Assembly (NCBI RefSeq): GCF_034190915.1
Contig: NW_026947486.1
Coordinates: 80,332,044 to 80,396,043 of the forward strand
Length of the DNA: 64,000 nt
Direction: 5' to 3'
Source: Cavia porcellus
Lineage: Eukaryota; Chordata; Mammalia; Rodentia; Caviidae
A program made the position numbers and the translations under genes. The stretch's first letter is position 1. Each line of letters opens with the position of its first letter. Below, piece after piece: positions 37,961-50,104 of the stretch. The notes below the pieces were generated by a model, which was not told the DNA's origin, did not search any database, and saw nothing but the letters and a program-made list of their open reading frames with translations.

Positions 37961-40900
37961 AGGTAAGGACTTTGCGGGGTCCGGAAAGGAGATGATGGTG
38001 TCTGGTGCGAGAAAGGAAATGAAGATGGCTCCAGGGGAAAGCATGGCAAGGGGTGATCCAGACTTGGAGGAGACACGAAGGCCCCTAACACCCGGACTAG
38101 CTTTGGCAGAATGTAAAGGTGAGAGCGAAAGAGGAGATGGGGATTAGCTGCAGGTAAAAAAAAACATTGTGCGTGGTGGAGAGGGGTGGGGGGGTTCCCC
38201 TGTGTGCATGCGCAGTGTGCGTGTTGAGTGAATGTGGTTTGGGGCGTGTGCGCGCTCTCGCTTGGAATGTGTCAAGTATGTGTGTGGCCTGTACTTGGTA
38301 TGTGTGTGTGCGCGTTCTGTGGGATAAAGTGACGGGAGAAAGGCTGCAAGGTGAACCAGGGAGGCCCAGAAGGGGGACGTGAGTTACCTGAGAAAGGAAT
38401 AAGGGCTGGGTGTTGTAGACAGTGGTACCATGGCAAGGTAATAGCCATTAATACCATATTTAATCTGTAACAGGAGAGCAAGAACCAGAAACAAACAAAC
38501 AAAAAGATTAAAAATGGAGAATGGGAGAATCAGGAAACAAAAGGAATAGGACGACGAAGGCAGCTGGGGAGGGGATTTCAGGAAAAGCCAACCAGAGGGA
38601 AAATGAAGGATGGATGGATGGATGACAGCTGAGCTATTGGAGGGAGCTGTTGCAGGGAGAGATCCTTAAAGATGAGATTTTTCCAAAAGTAGTTGCTTAT
38701 CGGAATCCCCTGATGCACTTGAGGAAAAATACAGATTCCTGGCCTCAGCAGCCAGAACCACAGGTGAGCGTCTTGAGGAGGATCAGGGCTTCCTGGCGAA
38801 TCTGAGAAGCAGGCTGATTTGGAAAGTCCTGCTTTATGAAAAGAGGAAGAAGATTTGAATTTGTCCAATATGGAGTCCTCTAAACACGGGGAGCTCAGAG
38901 GATGTGTTCACATCCTCACTGGTCTGTGAGAGGAAAGAGAATCCTGCACTGAACAGGTCCTATCCACTCCTTATTTTACTTTTCTAGTTCAGCTAATCAA
39001 AATCAGATGTGGGATGATTCCTTCAGAGCTCTTCCGCGTAGTGTTTCCTTGTGGACATTTTAGAATACCAGCTTTCTGTAGGCATGTAACTGCACAATAA
39101 TTTGAATACCACACTTGTCATCATAGTAGCACATTATCAGTAAACATAATCACGTGAATATCTTTTTTTACTGCGCTAAACCATAAGTAGTCAAAACATA
39201 TGCCTGGGGCATCATCTTATGGCTCTAGTTTGCAGAGTCATTGGATACAGTATCAGTCTGTGCATAGAGCACAAAACTGGAGTCAGGGAATTTGCATTCT
39301 AGTTCTGTTTGGGTCACTAACCAATTGTGATCTGCTACAAATCATTGTTCTCTCTGGGCCTTAATTTCCCCTGCAGAAAATGGCAAGACTGGCCCATTGT
39401 GAAATTTCTAAGTCTCTATCCTCCCTACCACTGAGTGGGCCTATGAATACATGCCAGTGTCACATGGGAATACTTCATGTTACAAAGGATTTCTAAAAAT
39501 TATTTAGTGCCTACTTACTCTATGCAAGGCACTATTGTAGGTGTGGGGGATGTAGCAATTAGTGACACAGATGAAAGGTCTCTGTTTATATAGCTTCTTG
39601 GAAATATACATGCAGTTAAAGACTTAATGCTGTCCCTAGACCTTAATTATTCTGTGAGGATTGCTAAATAAAATTCACTCTACTGATCCAATGACCATAA
39701 TTTCTGAAATGGTAGAGTCCAAATCAGTACAATTTGCCTATTTTCAAACACTAGGTGCTACTATCTCTAAGGAGTACATTTGTAGAAAATGTAATTTTTT
39801 ATCCTTAATGGAAATGGAAGCATATAATGATAATTAAAAACAGCTACTTATCTTAATTGCATTTACAAGTTGATAAATCTTAATTGCATTTGAAAGTTAA
39901 CCATAAGGGCTGGTGATATAACTCAGCAGTGTGGCTTGGCAAGCATGAGGTCCTTTATTCGATTCCCAGTACCCACAAAAAACAAAAACAAACAAACTCA
40001 TCTTTTAAAACATACATAAACTACTCAAACAGACAAGGCACAAGGACAAAATACCACTATTCAATGCTTCCACAAATCTTTAAAAAAAACTGACTGTGGG
40101 GGCCAGGGGTTTAGTTCAATGGCTCAAGCAAGCACTTGGCTGTTAAGAGCAAAGTCGTAAGTTTGATCCCTGGTACCAAGAAAAAAAATAACAAAAAAAA
40201 GACCATAAAACTTATTTAACTTATAAAAAATTCCTTAGTGGGTTGAGGTTTCTGGACCATGCTATTTTGAAACTTGATTCCTTGTCATACTTGGCATATT
40301 GATTACCTACGAACTTTTTTAATGTCAAGGTTGCTTTTCAGTGTACTTGTTTGAAAACAAGACATTGTTTAAAGAACAGTGGAGTTTTTTCATTTACTTG
40401 TGCAATATTTAAATAAGTCTAATCATCTACTTTTAAGTGCCTAGAGCATGATTCACTGTTCTCTTAGATAAAAGCTCAGGTTAATATATCTAACAGTATT
40501 TTGAGTTTTATAGAACTATTTTTAGGTATTCATTCAGCCCTTTTCCCTGAAAATTTTAGTATTTTCACAGTTTCTCTTTAAGCCCACTGAAAACAGAGTG
40601 ACGGAGCTATCTTGTCTGTACTCTGTTTATTGACAATGAAAGTTTTGCAACGTGGATAGGTTTTTGAACTACTGATAACTTATACAATGATTTCTCCTGC
40701 AGATATCATGAGTTAATGTTTAATTGAGCTTCACAATCAAAGATCTCTGTAAGACACCTTTTTTTTTTGCCTTTTTTCATTTTTTATCGGTACCAGGGAT
40801 CGAACTCACTACCGCCTGCTTGCAAGGCAGGCGCTTATGCCGCTGAGCTAAATCCCCAGCCCCTGTAAGACACCTTTGACTCATTAAAATATATCAGAAT

Positions 40901-43900
40901 ATATTTATAAGGAAATATTTTCCTTTACATATTACTAATTATTATCTTAAGAAATCATAACTCTCACTGGCTTAGCCCGAATGCCTAGAACAGAGCAGGC
41001 TTGAGGTTCAAAGTCCTTAAGTTGAATCCTGACTCATGGGTTATATTATCTTGGATCAGTTCTTACTACCTCCCCTGAAATAACCAGTTATGACTTTTGT
41101 ATATTAGTTACTTAAAAATCATAGGAAATTAAAACTCTGTGGCATTTTTACTAATTTTGGTTATTTAATAGTTTAATGACAGTGTTCTATGTGATGATTG
41201 ACATGAGTATCAATATCACTTTATGGTTTAAAAATGAAATTTGATATGGGAAAAAAGGGCCATTCTGTGTTAATGGGTAAAGAAAGCATGTTTCTATGCG
41301 TAAACCACTGAGAAATGTATTATCTAATAAAAAACTGGTCTTTGGTTTCTATTGTTTTTAAAGAGGGACCATATGGAATCTTTGCTGGAAGAGACGCATC
41401 CAGGGGCCTTGCCACGTTTTGCCTGGATAAGGAAGCACTGAAGGATGAATATGATGATCTTTCTGACCTTACTCCTGCCCAGCAGGAGACTCTGAGTGAC
41501 TGGGACTCTCAATTCACTTGTAAGTATTTTTTTAATTATGTCTATATCAAATTTCTACCAGTCGTGGATATTCATGGCAGGGTAATAGTTACTACCAAGC
41601 AGCCTAAAACTTGGGTGTGTTTTGACAGAGTCCTGAATCTTGGACAGATCAAGTTCATGGCTTGAAGGAATTGTGGCAGTGCTGAGTCACTTGCTATGAC
41701 TGCATACCGATTTTTAGCTTGTTCTCTGTAGAAATTTGGGTCTCTGGTTTTGATACTTAAATATTTATACAGAAATTTGTGTAGATTCCATACTAGGATT
41801 TGGGTATATAGAGAAAAGGACATTGGCCTTCTTGGCTAGAAAAAGAGGGATTTTCATAAGCCTTCTCTTGCAGAGTTTGTGGTTTAAAAGCAGCCCACAT
41901 CTCTCTTGAAGAATGGGAGACTTGTATTCTGCAGAACAGCTTCTCTTTGAATCTAATTAAGCCTTGCTATAGGCCTTCTCCACAAATGATGCTTATAATC
42001 TGCCCAGCAACAATGGTGTCTGCATTGAAAAGAAAAGAAAAGAAAAGAAAAAAAAGAGAAAAAAAAGAAAAGATGCTTGTTCTGGCTTGTGTTATGGGCT
42101 ATTTGGGGGAAGGGGTACAAATGAAGGGTTAAATTCAAATCTTGAAAATTCAGGAATTAGCTTCTGTTAAACCTAAGTCATTTGGTCAGTTCAGCAATAT
42201 TTCACTGCTATGAATTTGAATAATTTTCCTATATTTTATGAAAAGTGTGTGAAGACCATGTCTATTTCTTTGAAGATTTCTCATTTAAAATGGAACTTTC
42301 TATTTACTGTTCTTTATAATTAGTTAATATTACATGCTCTTTTGGCTATATCCAACCATTTTCATTGAAAATACTGCTGACCTCAGAGGTCTGGGTTAAT
42401 AATTAGCCAGAGATTGCTCTCTCTTTTGAGTTTGGATCTCAAGTGGAACAAGGATAGGAGCAAGTCTTCTTACTTTGAAAACATAATTCAGCTACCAAAC
42501 ATGGTTGCTAATTTTTACATAATAAGGATGCCTTTGTCATGATAGAGATTAATGAGTTGTATAAAATTAGTAACACACAAAGCTCTAATTTCTGGGGCTT
42601 GCCTTCATCAGTAAGGAAAAAAAGTGTATTTTTCCCCCACTTAAACTAAAGCGTAGCCCTGCAAACTTTTTTTTTTTTTTTTTTTTTTATCGGTACCGGG
42701 GATCAAACTAAGGACCATGCACTTGCAAAGCAGGCACTTATGCCACTGAGCTAAATTGCACTTGCAAAGCAGGCAGTTATGCCGCTGAGCTAAATCCCCA
42801 GCCCCTCAAACTATTGTGACACCTCGGCTACCCGCAAAGCTGGCGTGGATTTGATTCCCCTTAAGACAGGCTTCCAAGGCTCCTTCCAGCTTTTATTTGT
42901 CTTGCACCATCCTGAGCAACTCAGAGACCTTTATGCTATGTTTAAACAGGGAAGTTCGGATTGGTCCCAATGATTATTTCACACAAAACAGCTCTTGCTT
43001 ACCTGGTTGGACAGGTTGGTTGCTCATTACTACCTATGATGAGGAAAAAAAAGATTGGTGTTCTTTCGTTTAGCTATAACGGTGTAGTTTATTGGTCTTG
43101 TTCACACACTTTTTTTTTTTGTCTTTTTGAGACAGGGTCTCGCTGTGCAATTCAGGCTGGCCTTGAGCTCACTTTGTAGCCCAGGCTGGTCTCGAACTCG
43201 CAACAATCCTCCTGCCTCAGCCTCCCGAGTGCTGGGATTACAGGCATGAGCCACCACACCCGGCCTTGTTTATACTCTTAAACCTGTTATTTCCAACATC
43301 TCCGGCCCTCTCCTGGCTGCATTACCACATTCTTTACCCATAGTGTTTTAATCATGCCAGGAAAAAAAATCTGTCTCCCACTACTCTCTCCATTTACTAA
43401 ACCATTTTCTTCCCTTTCACTATCTACCTAACCACTGCTTCATTTCCTGTCTGTATCTCCTTCTCCACGATGTGATAGAAGCCCATACAATGTGGCTTCC
43501 ATCCCTAAAATTGAACTCTTAAAAATTTCCACGGACCTCCAGAATGGCTCTCTCTACAGAGTCCCCATTTTGGTCCATGAGATATCTAGTTCTCATTAAC
43601 TTATGTTTTGAGTTTTCTTTCAAAGTATCTCATATTTTTCTCATCCCATTCTTATAGATGCTGCCCTACTCCTGGCCCTTGTTCCTTCACATCTGTCTAC
43701 ATGCTAGCCCCAGCGTCACCCTGCTCCTAGGCTCTCCTTACTGAAATCGCTGTATATCATAGTAATAATATCCTTGTCACAGCATTATTTTGCTGTGTCA
43801 TTCTTTTACTGATAACACTTTCAACGCCCTTTGCTACCTATAAGTTCAGTTCAAATTCCTCAGGCTGGCTTTCAGGTCTTTCATAATGTTTCCCACACTG

Positions 43901-44489
43901 GGAAACCTTATCTCCTACTATTTCCACCTGACTGACAACTTGATCTCTTAATTGCTTCTCAGATATGTTCAGTCTTGTCTATATGCCTTTGTACATAATA
44001 TTCTTGTTTTCAGGAAATATATCTCTTACCAAATCCTTCTACACTTTCTCCAAATCATATCCTCCTTCCATGAAATGTTCTGCAGCCCTTCTAACACATA
44101 ATGAGACCCCATTCTTCTACATATTCTCTACATGCAGACACAGTTCGTGTTAACATTACCTTGCAAGCCTATTACCAGACACTACAACCTGTTTTATATT
44201 TTCTGTCTTCTAAACAGAAATGCAATTCCCTTTTGGCAAGGATAGTAGTATAAACCACTTTCAGATCCTTCAAGAAACCTACCATCTTGCCAGGTGTATC
44301 ACAGGCTCCTTTTTTAAATGAAACAGAGTAATGGTTTTTGATAAAGCACGAGACTGACCATTTGTCTTTTCTTGTCTACCTCCAGTCAAGTACCATCACG
44401 TGGGCAAGCTGCTGAAAGCGGGGGAGGAACCCACTGTGTACTCAGATGAAGATGAACCAAAAGATGAGAATGCTCGGAAAAATGATTAA
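37306..44489 (+). CDS. PGRMC1: PGRMC1, progesterone receptor membrane component 1 (three-exon CDS)
   Basis: Join of 37306-37633, 41364-41519 and 44386-44489 gives 588 nt, 195 aa plus stop, the usual mammalian PGRMC1 length. Introns are GT/AG. The protein has a short acidic N-terminus, one membrane helix at about residues 25-43 (rich in Leu, ending LYKIVRG), an acidic linker with the CK2-like SGDSDDDE at 54-61, then a cytochrome b5-like haem domain at about 72-171. Tyr107, Tyr113, Lys163 and Tyr164, the residues known for haem contact in the family, are all present. The C-terminus keeps the YSDE motif (Tyr180, Ser181) seen as a phosphorylation and SH2-type site in the family. The known role is a membrane-anchored haem protein that partners cytochromes P450 and affects sterol and progesterone signalling. 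The start is the first ATG after the CpG-rich promoter, in the context AGATCATGG. The sequence is nearly identical to human by recognition, with a few substitutions in the N-terminus and C-terminal tail. Confidence 0.97.
39906..39995 (+). mobile_element. ID-type SINE
   Basis: GGGCTGGTGATATAACTCAG to TTCGATTCCCAGTACCC and an A-rich tail, in PGRMC1 intron 1. Confidence 0.85.
40098..40202 (+). mobile_element. ID-type SINE
   Basis: GGGGCCAGGGGTTTAGTTCA to TTTGATCCCTGGTACCA and an A-rich tail, in PGRMC1 intron 1. Confidence 0.87.
40761..40862 (-). mobile_element. Young full-length ID-type SINE
   Basis: On the + strand a T run, TATCGGTACCAGGGATCGAA, then CTGAGCTAAATCCCCAGCCC. The perfect duplication CTGTAAGACACCTTT brackets it (from 40747 and 40863-40877). 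Both A- and B-box regions are intact, so it is among the youngest copies here. Confidence 0.93.
41364..41519 (+). CDS. PGRMC1: PGRMC1 coding exon 2
   Basis: A 156-nt exon after the acceptor TTTTTAAAG, ending CACTT before the donor GTAAGT. It encodes [15 protein letters not shown] through DSQFT, the core of the haem domain with Tyr113. The phases (1 in, 1 out) fit both neighbours. Confidence 0.96.
42027..42072 (+). repeat. (AAAAG)n A-rich tract
   Basis: Repeats of AAAAG followed by AAAAAAG in PGRMC1 intron 2. Confidence 0.85.
42669..42806 (-). mobile_element. ID-type SINE with internal tandem duplication
   Basis: On the + strand a long T run, TATCGGTACCGGGGATCAAA, then GCACTTGCAAAGCAGGCA plus a TTATGCC-CTGAGCTAAAT segment twice in a row (about 42718-42755 and 42756-42794), ending CCCCAGCCCC. 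Confidence 0.88.
43110..43265 (-). mobile_element. Young B1 SINE
   Basis: On the + strand a T run, GTCTTTTTGAGACAGGGTCT, CCTCCCGAGTGCTGGGATTA and GAGCCACCACACCCGGCC. CpGs are preserved, so it is young. The middle carries a partial repeat (CAGGCTGGCCTTGAGCTCAC then CAGGCTGGTCTCGAACTCGC), as in internally duplicated B1. Flanked by CTTGTTCACACACTT / CTTGTTTATACTCTT. Confidence 0.93.
44386..44489 (+). CDS. PGRMC1: PGRMC1 coding exon 3 with stop
   Basis: Follows the pyrimidine-rich acceptor TCTACCTCCAG. It encodes [16 protein letters not shown], then the acidic [16 protein letters not shown] tail and TAA. Lys163 and Tyr164 are at its start. Confidence 0.96.
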
Positions 44490-45640
44490 AGCATTCAGTG
44501 GAAGCATATCTATTTTTGTATTTTTCAGAATCATTTGTAACATACCAGTCTGTCTTTGAAACATGGTGATTTCAATATTAGAAACATTTGAACTTGCTGT
44601 AAATTTTTTAATTAACATCACTAGTGACACTGATAAAATTAACTTCTCTGTCTTAGAGTGCATGAGATGTTTATATGTCACAAATCCAGAAAGTAAACTG
44701 CAGTGCTATAATGCAAATGTTAATACTGTCTTTCTTCTATATATAGTAACTATCTACTGAATTTAAATTTGTTTTTCTACAGTGACAGGTAAGACTCGGG
44801 TATTTCCACAAACAGGTAAAAATGTTAAGTGTGCACCAAGGACAAAGGATCAACTTGCAGTTATGATATTCTCTAAATAAATTCCTTTTATTCAATTGAC
44901 TTAACTGCATGATTTCTGTTTTATCTACCTCTAAAGCAAACCTGCAGTATTCCAGAGGCTTTGGTATAAAAACATCCATCTAGTAACAAAAGAAAATCTC
45001 AATGCAGGTTTCAATTAGGGGAAATAATTACTGTGTTTCTCAATCACTGTCCTTATCATCCTATAGATGTATAAACACAGTAATATACAGTTAGGATTAA
45101 AACAAGATCTGCATATTTAAAAGACAGCTTTGGGAAAAAAAAATTCCCTAAATCCATGAAGAAGGTTGTAGGACTGGTTTCCCAGTCTCCCATGTTCATA
45201 GCAGGGGGATGGTTATTTGACAATGTGTTAAGTACAAGAGAGGTACACAGGACAGGACCAGGGGTGTGCTTTCCTCAAAGCCTGTGTTCATATCCCTGAA
45301 GAATGAGGAAAGAGTACATGTCACTAGTCAAGTGGTTTTTGAACTATTCACAAGATAACATTTTCCTTCTGTTGTTATAAAACTACAGTCACTATGAAAA
45401 TAGTAATCAAGTGTCTAGGTCTTGGATAGTACTCTTGGTTAACGCTAACCCTAGTCTAAGTAGACTTTACAGTTGTATGACTTTGTAAAAGTATTCAATG
45501 AACAAGTGAGGTTGCAAACTCTTATAATTGTAGTTAAATAGTTACTGTATTTTCTTGTGAGATGTGTTTAATGGTTTTACCTCGAATCAGAAAAAAATTG
45601 AAATGCTTTGGTCAGTGAATAAAATGATTTTACTCCAAAT
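44490..45640 (+). other. PGRMC1: PGRMC1 3' UTR with two candidate polyadenylation signals
   Basis: AT-rich non-coding sequence after the stop. AATAAA occurs at 44876-44881 and 45618-45623. The distal site gives a 3' UTR of about 1.15 kb, close to the size known for the gene in other mammals. The proximal site would give a 0.4 kb UTR. Use of either site is inference. Confidence 0.6.
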
Positions 45641-48600
45641 AGTTTGGTGGTTTAATTTTTAAAACTTTATTCAACTTTAGCTTAAAATTCAATTTCACTT
45701 TTTTTAATGTATATTGGAAAGTAGTTTTTTTTTTAAATTTGTTACTACGTTTGCAGTTCATGTAAATTTATAATCAACTTGGAGAGTAGTTACATGTATA
45801 TTAAGTATGAATTCTTTGTATTTCCAAAAGAAACAAGTTTAAAAGGGCAGATCTTCACAGACCTCTCACAATAAACCAGAAATCACCTTGTCCTAACAAA
45901 TAGTTGATTTTTTAAATTAGAATGCTTTATAAACTGAAGTATATAGCAAGGTTTTAAAGAGTAATGTTACTGAAGGTGTTATCATTACAGATTGCTGAGA
46001 AAAGGTTTTTGTTTTGATGTGTTGTCTGATTAGAAATGTTTACACTGATATTAATTCACTTCAGGTCAAAAGAGTAACAGTTGCATATGCAGTCAGTTGT
46101 ATAAACACGGACAATCTATTCATGTGTGAATATTAGTGTTTTGACACTTTAATATTGAAATTGGCAGTGTTCTCAGGAAAAATGTACTCCCTTAACCAAA
46201 GAAATCTGTTTTTCATTTTTCATGTATTATAAAAGCACATTGAACTTTTTTTAAACACATATACTCCTTGTCCTGCTAGGTTTCATTCAATGAATATTCA
46301 ACTGCTTATTTGGTGCCAGGCATTCTTATTATGCCTAACCTTTTGGAAAAATGGTTGGGGAAAGAACTTGGACCACCTTTGCAGCTAAAGTCTCATTTAG
46401 ATGGGAATGTTAAACTACTTTTACACAGACAGGGTTAGCTGGTGTCATGAGGATGACAGCCAGTGTTGTTCAAGCTTTGGTCCCAATAGCTTGATTGTCC
46501 TCCATATCACACTGTGTCAGCTGTATAAAGAATTATTACTAGAAGGCATGACTTTGAGCCAAAAACAGCCAGCTAGATACAGGTCAGCCATATGAAGGTA
46601 AAGGTGCCATTCAAGGATTAGTTGCTTACCACCACCTGGAGGCGAGCTGGGGAGGTGTCAGCTTTGCTCCCAACCTGCTGCAGACTGTTCTCAGTACCAG
46701 CATCCACAAGCAACACCAGCTACAGGTTTATTGGATCTGCCTATCTGTAGCTTCTCAAAATAGTGTAGTATTCAACGTACCTCAGAGGCCCAAATTTATA
46801 TATAAATCTTTAATCCAGAACCAGCCTTCATACATGCCTGTTTCAGAAAGAACTCTTTGAATCCAGCAAGTGCCATTTCAGCTCTAAAGTTCAAGGTACA
46901 GTCAGCCTTTGTTATATAATACTTAAAATCAGTTTGGTGTGTGTTTCATGTACAAATATGGTTAATACTTGACTTATCAAAGAATGATTACTGATAGCCA
47001 TTGTCTTCTCTGGACTCCCTATCTTGCACTTGTAATTAACTACCAGTCAGTGCTTACGGGATGAGATGAAATTCCACAGTCTACTTTGCTATCTTTTAAT
47101 AGCACTGATAAAATATACTGAAAAATAATCTTAAATCTAGATATGATTTCAGTTTGTCTAAAATAAAAACAAAATTTTGTTCTTGGGTTTTATGAACTCT
47201 GAGAGTTCCAACAAACTGATAACAAAGGAAAAAATTACTTAAACATAATACTAAAACTAGTTAATTTCCACAAAATTATTGGGTATGCAGCATACTAACC
47301 AATACTTGTGGCAAATGAACATAGTTTAATGGTCACCACAGCAATTTTAATATGCATGAAAAGTATATTATTTCTATAACAATTCAAACTTAAAAAAGAG
47401 CAACATTAGTGAAATGCAGCATACTGTACTACAGGTAGAAACTGCCCCTCCATGGAAGTATCAGCCAAAAAAATGAACATTTTAAGCAGCTTTGCAACAA
47501 ATAAAAATATATTTATTTGGTTCTGTTTTCGGTATTACCAGGTTACAGCACCTTCTACCTGAGAAATTTAAATGAACTGATTAAAAACATTGACAAATTT
47601 TTAGCTTTCTTACAACACTTAGCAGCAGCACATACAATGAAAAACATGGGGACACCTATTTTAAAAGCCAGTTTAAAATTCAGGCCCTTACTTAATAAAG
47701 TACAAAAAAGATACGAGAAAATACATTCATTCCACTTAACAGCACAACAAAGAGTGTATTAAGAGAAAACGATTATAATGTTTTCAATTCTGTTTCATTC
47801 GTTACTAAACCATTCGATTGAGAAGTACGGTGAACTTTTGAAGGCCCACATGAAAAAAAGGCTGACCCAAATCTAGAATTCTTTACTGCAAGATGGATAT
47901 AAAAATCCAGAGTTGTTCATAATGTCAACATAAAACCAGTATTTTTATTTCTTCTAACTCCGAGGATGGTTTTTAGCAAATGAATCAAACAAGACTGTTA
48001 CATAAAAATGACTTAGCACCAATTCTATTATACAAAAAAAAATACACATACTGTGTTCTGTAATTTATTTTTATTTTTTTACTGAGCAACAAATTATTTC
48101 ATGCCAAAAGAACTTATAAAAGAAAATTATGGAAGGACAGAAGAAGGGCTTGTGGATGCAGCTCAGTAGTAGGGGTTCCATCCCAAGCACCATTTTAAAA
48201 AATTCAGAAGCATAAATTGCTTTTCAAAACAAATCCATAATGTTATTTCACTGGCATAAAACATGAAAAAATAAGGAGACAGGTTTTCACTGGTGAATAA
48301 TACCTAGTTAACAGACAATTTTCTGATAAAATACCAGCAGTTAGTAGTTTAAAAGGCTATTGTGGATGATGGTACTTTGAACACGAATGGTCACTGCCAG
48401 TCCTCAGAGTAGACAAGGCACTCGCCCCATGAGAAATTTTTCATATCTCAGAAGTCAAACCTAGTTTTGACTGCACAGTCACTGGCTTGAAAGTGGAATG
48501 GAACACAAGAGGGCTAATAATAGGTTCTTATCTTACTAGTAAGAACCACGATCTTCGATGATACAATCATTTCTGTGGTTTTCCGTGTTCTGACTACCTC

Positions 48601-50104
48601 TATTAAAATGTGACTAGAAAGATCAATGAAACAATTTGTGGTTTGTACTTTAGGTAAATGAGGTTCTGTAACTGCTTCAGATTCCAGGTTGCTCAAGAGA
48701 TGGGTTATGGGCAAACATCGTGTGGCATTATTCTGGACAGCCACACTGACTGGCATCCTACCTGGTTCTATTAGCTAGTGTGTTTCTACAGAATATCAAA
48801 TTAAGTCTGTGAAATGAATTGTGTCACATGAAAATGTTGTTCTCCACTGCTTCTGTGGATTAAAATCACTTTTTCCTGTTGCAGGCAATTTTGAATCTCA
48901 ACTGATATCTTCAAATGCTAGGTCAGGTATAGCTTTGTTGGGAAAATAAAGACATTTACTGCCCCTGAGGCCCTAAATCCAATATAAGGCAGAATAAATC
49001 AGCCAAGCTTTTTATACAACATGCACTGCACTAAGAGGTAAATCTTTAAGAATCTATAAAATATCTCAATTTAAAAACATATTTAAGAAATTCAAAATGA
49101 GTAAGTAAAAAGATAAATCGCTTATGTTAGAGTTTACAAATCCTGCATACATACAATTTTTCCACAGCTAGAAAACTATGGCCTTTTCTCTTAAATCTGC
49201 CTAACTCTGTGGCACTACTGAGGATTTAGGAGGCACTTGTTACTATTTTATAAAAGTCATTTTGGGGCTATTCAGTGACTTTATACAAACTGATGTCACC
49301 CAACCCTGAGTGAAAGGATTACATAACTTGAAATGGAATACCTGTCATATCCTCTCTTCCCAAGTGCCGTTACTGGTGCCTCAGGACCTTTCAAAATTTC
49401 TTTGGGAAACATCCCTGGTTATATCACTTCAATCCTGTTACTTTTCTAGGATGGAAAGACATGGGGATCATGTTTTAAAACTCCTCTAATGAGCCCCTGA
49501 CCTCAAAGGACAAGCCTAGCCCCTTTCAGATACTTCCAAAACATTGTCTCTAAAAGGACAATTCTTTGACTACCATGAACACATCAAAAAGATTAATTTA
49601 CTTATGGTGAGTGCTCATGAAATTCTTTAATGTCATAAAGATGTCTGTTACATGTTCTAGCTGTTACCTCTTTTTATCTACAATTATTAAATAAAAGTCA
49701 ATAAAGTATTACATGCAAAAGGAGCCTTATTCATTCACTACTGTCATTTTTAAAGATGAATTATGATGATGATGTGACAGCTAAAGAACCACAGAGGGCT
49801 ACCTCAATGTTAATCTGCTCCTTCACTGGCACCAAATTAAAGCTGTTAAAAAAAAAGTTTATTCTTGAAGTTTTGCAAGTACATTGTTTGGCTAAGCTTC
49901 AGAATCTAGAGGTTTTATGTTTCCAAAGCTTGCCAAAACACCTGCAGTCATTTTGATCTATGCTTTAAACTTTGGCAAGGTTTTGCATTTGACCCTGCAC
50001 GAGCTTTTGCTCGGTTGTAGCTAACTACATAGCTATATTTGATTTTAAATTTTTTGTTTATGAGTTGTTGATTGTAAATATGGGTGTTCCTGATCAAATT
50101 GGCA
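45641..50104. other. Gene-free interval between convergent PGRMC1 and AKAP17B
   Basis: AT-rich, with few recognisable repeats apart from a decayed dID near 48150-48200. It must contain the AKAP17B 3' UTR on the - strand. Several AATAAA-type signals exist on that strand, for example TTTATT on the + strand at 47512-47517, so the true end cannot be chosen. No coding feature is supported. Confidence 0.5.

Larger units (their letters stand above)
37634..41363 (+). other. PGRMC1: PGRMC1 intron 1
   Basis: GTAGGG to TTAAAG. The first 350 bases belong to the CpG island and stay open in several frames, giving spurious long ORFs. The rest holds GT-rich sequence near 38.2-38.3 kb, a short GGAT run near 38.6 kb, and three ID-type SINEs between 39.9 and 40.9 kb. 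No other gene is seen. Confidence 0.85.
41520..44385 (+). other. PGRMC1: PGRMC1 intron 2
   Basis: GTAAGT to TCCAG. It contains an AAAAG-type A-rich run (42027-42072), a - strand ID SINE with an internal duplication (42669-42806) and a young - strand B1 (43110-43265). Nothing coding is seen. Confidence 0.85.

Noticed and set aside
37387..38091. A 234-codon open frame on the - strand over PGRMC1 exon 1
   Set aside because: It is Pro/Ser-rich chance coding typical of the antisense of CpG islands, with no domain.
40761..40862. ID elements considered as tRNA genes
   Set aside because: They have tRNA-like A and B boxes, but the sequence cannot fold as a full cloverleaf, and A tails with target duplications mark them as SINEs.
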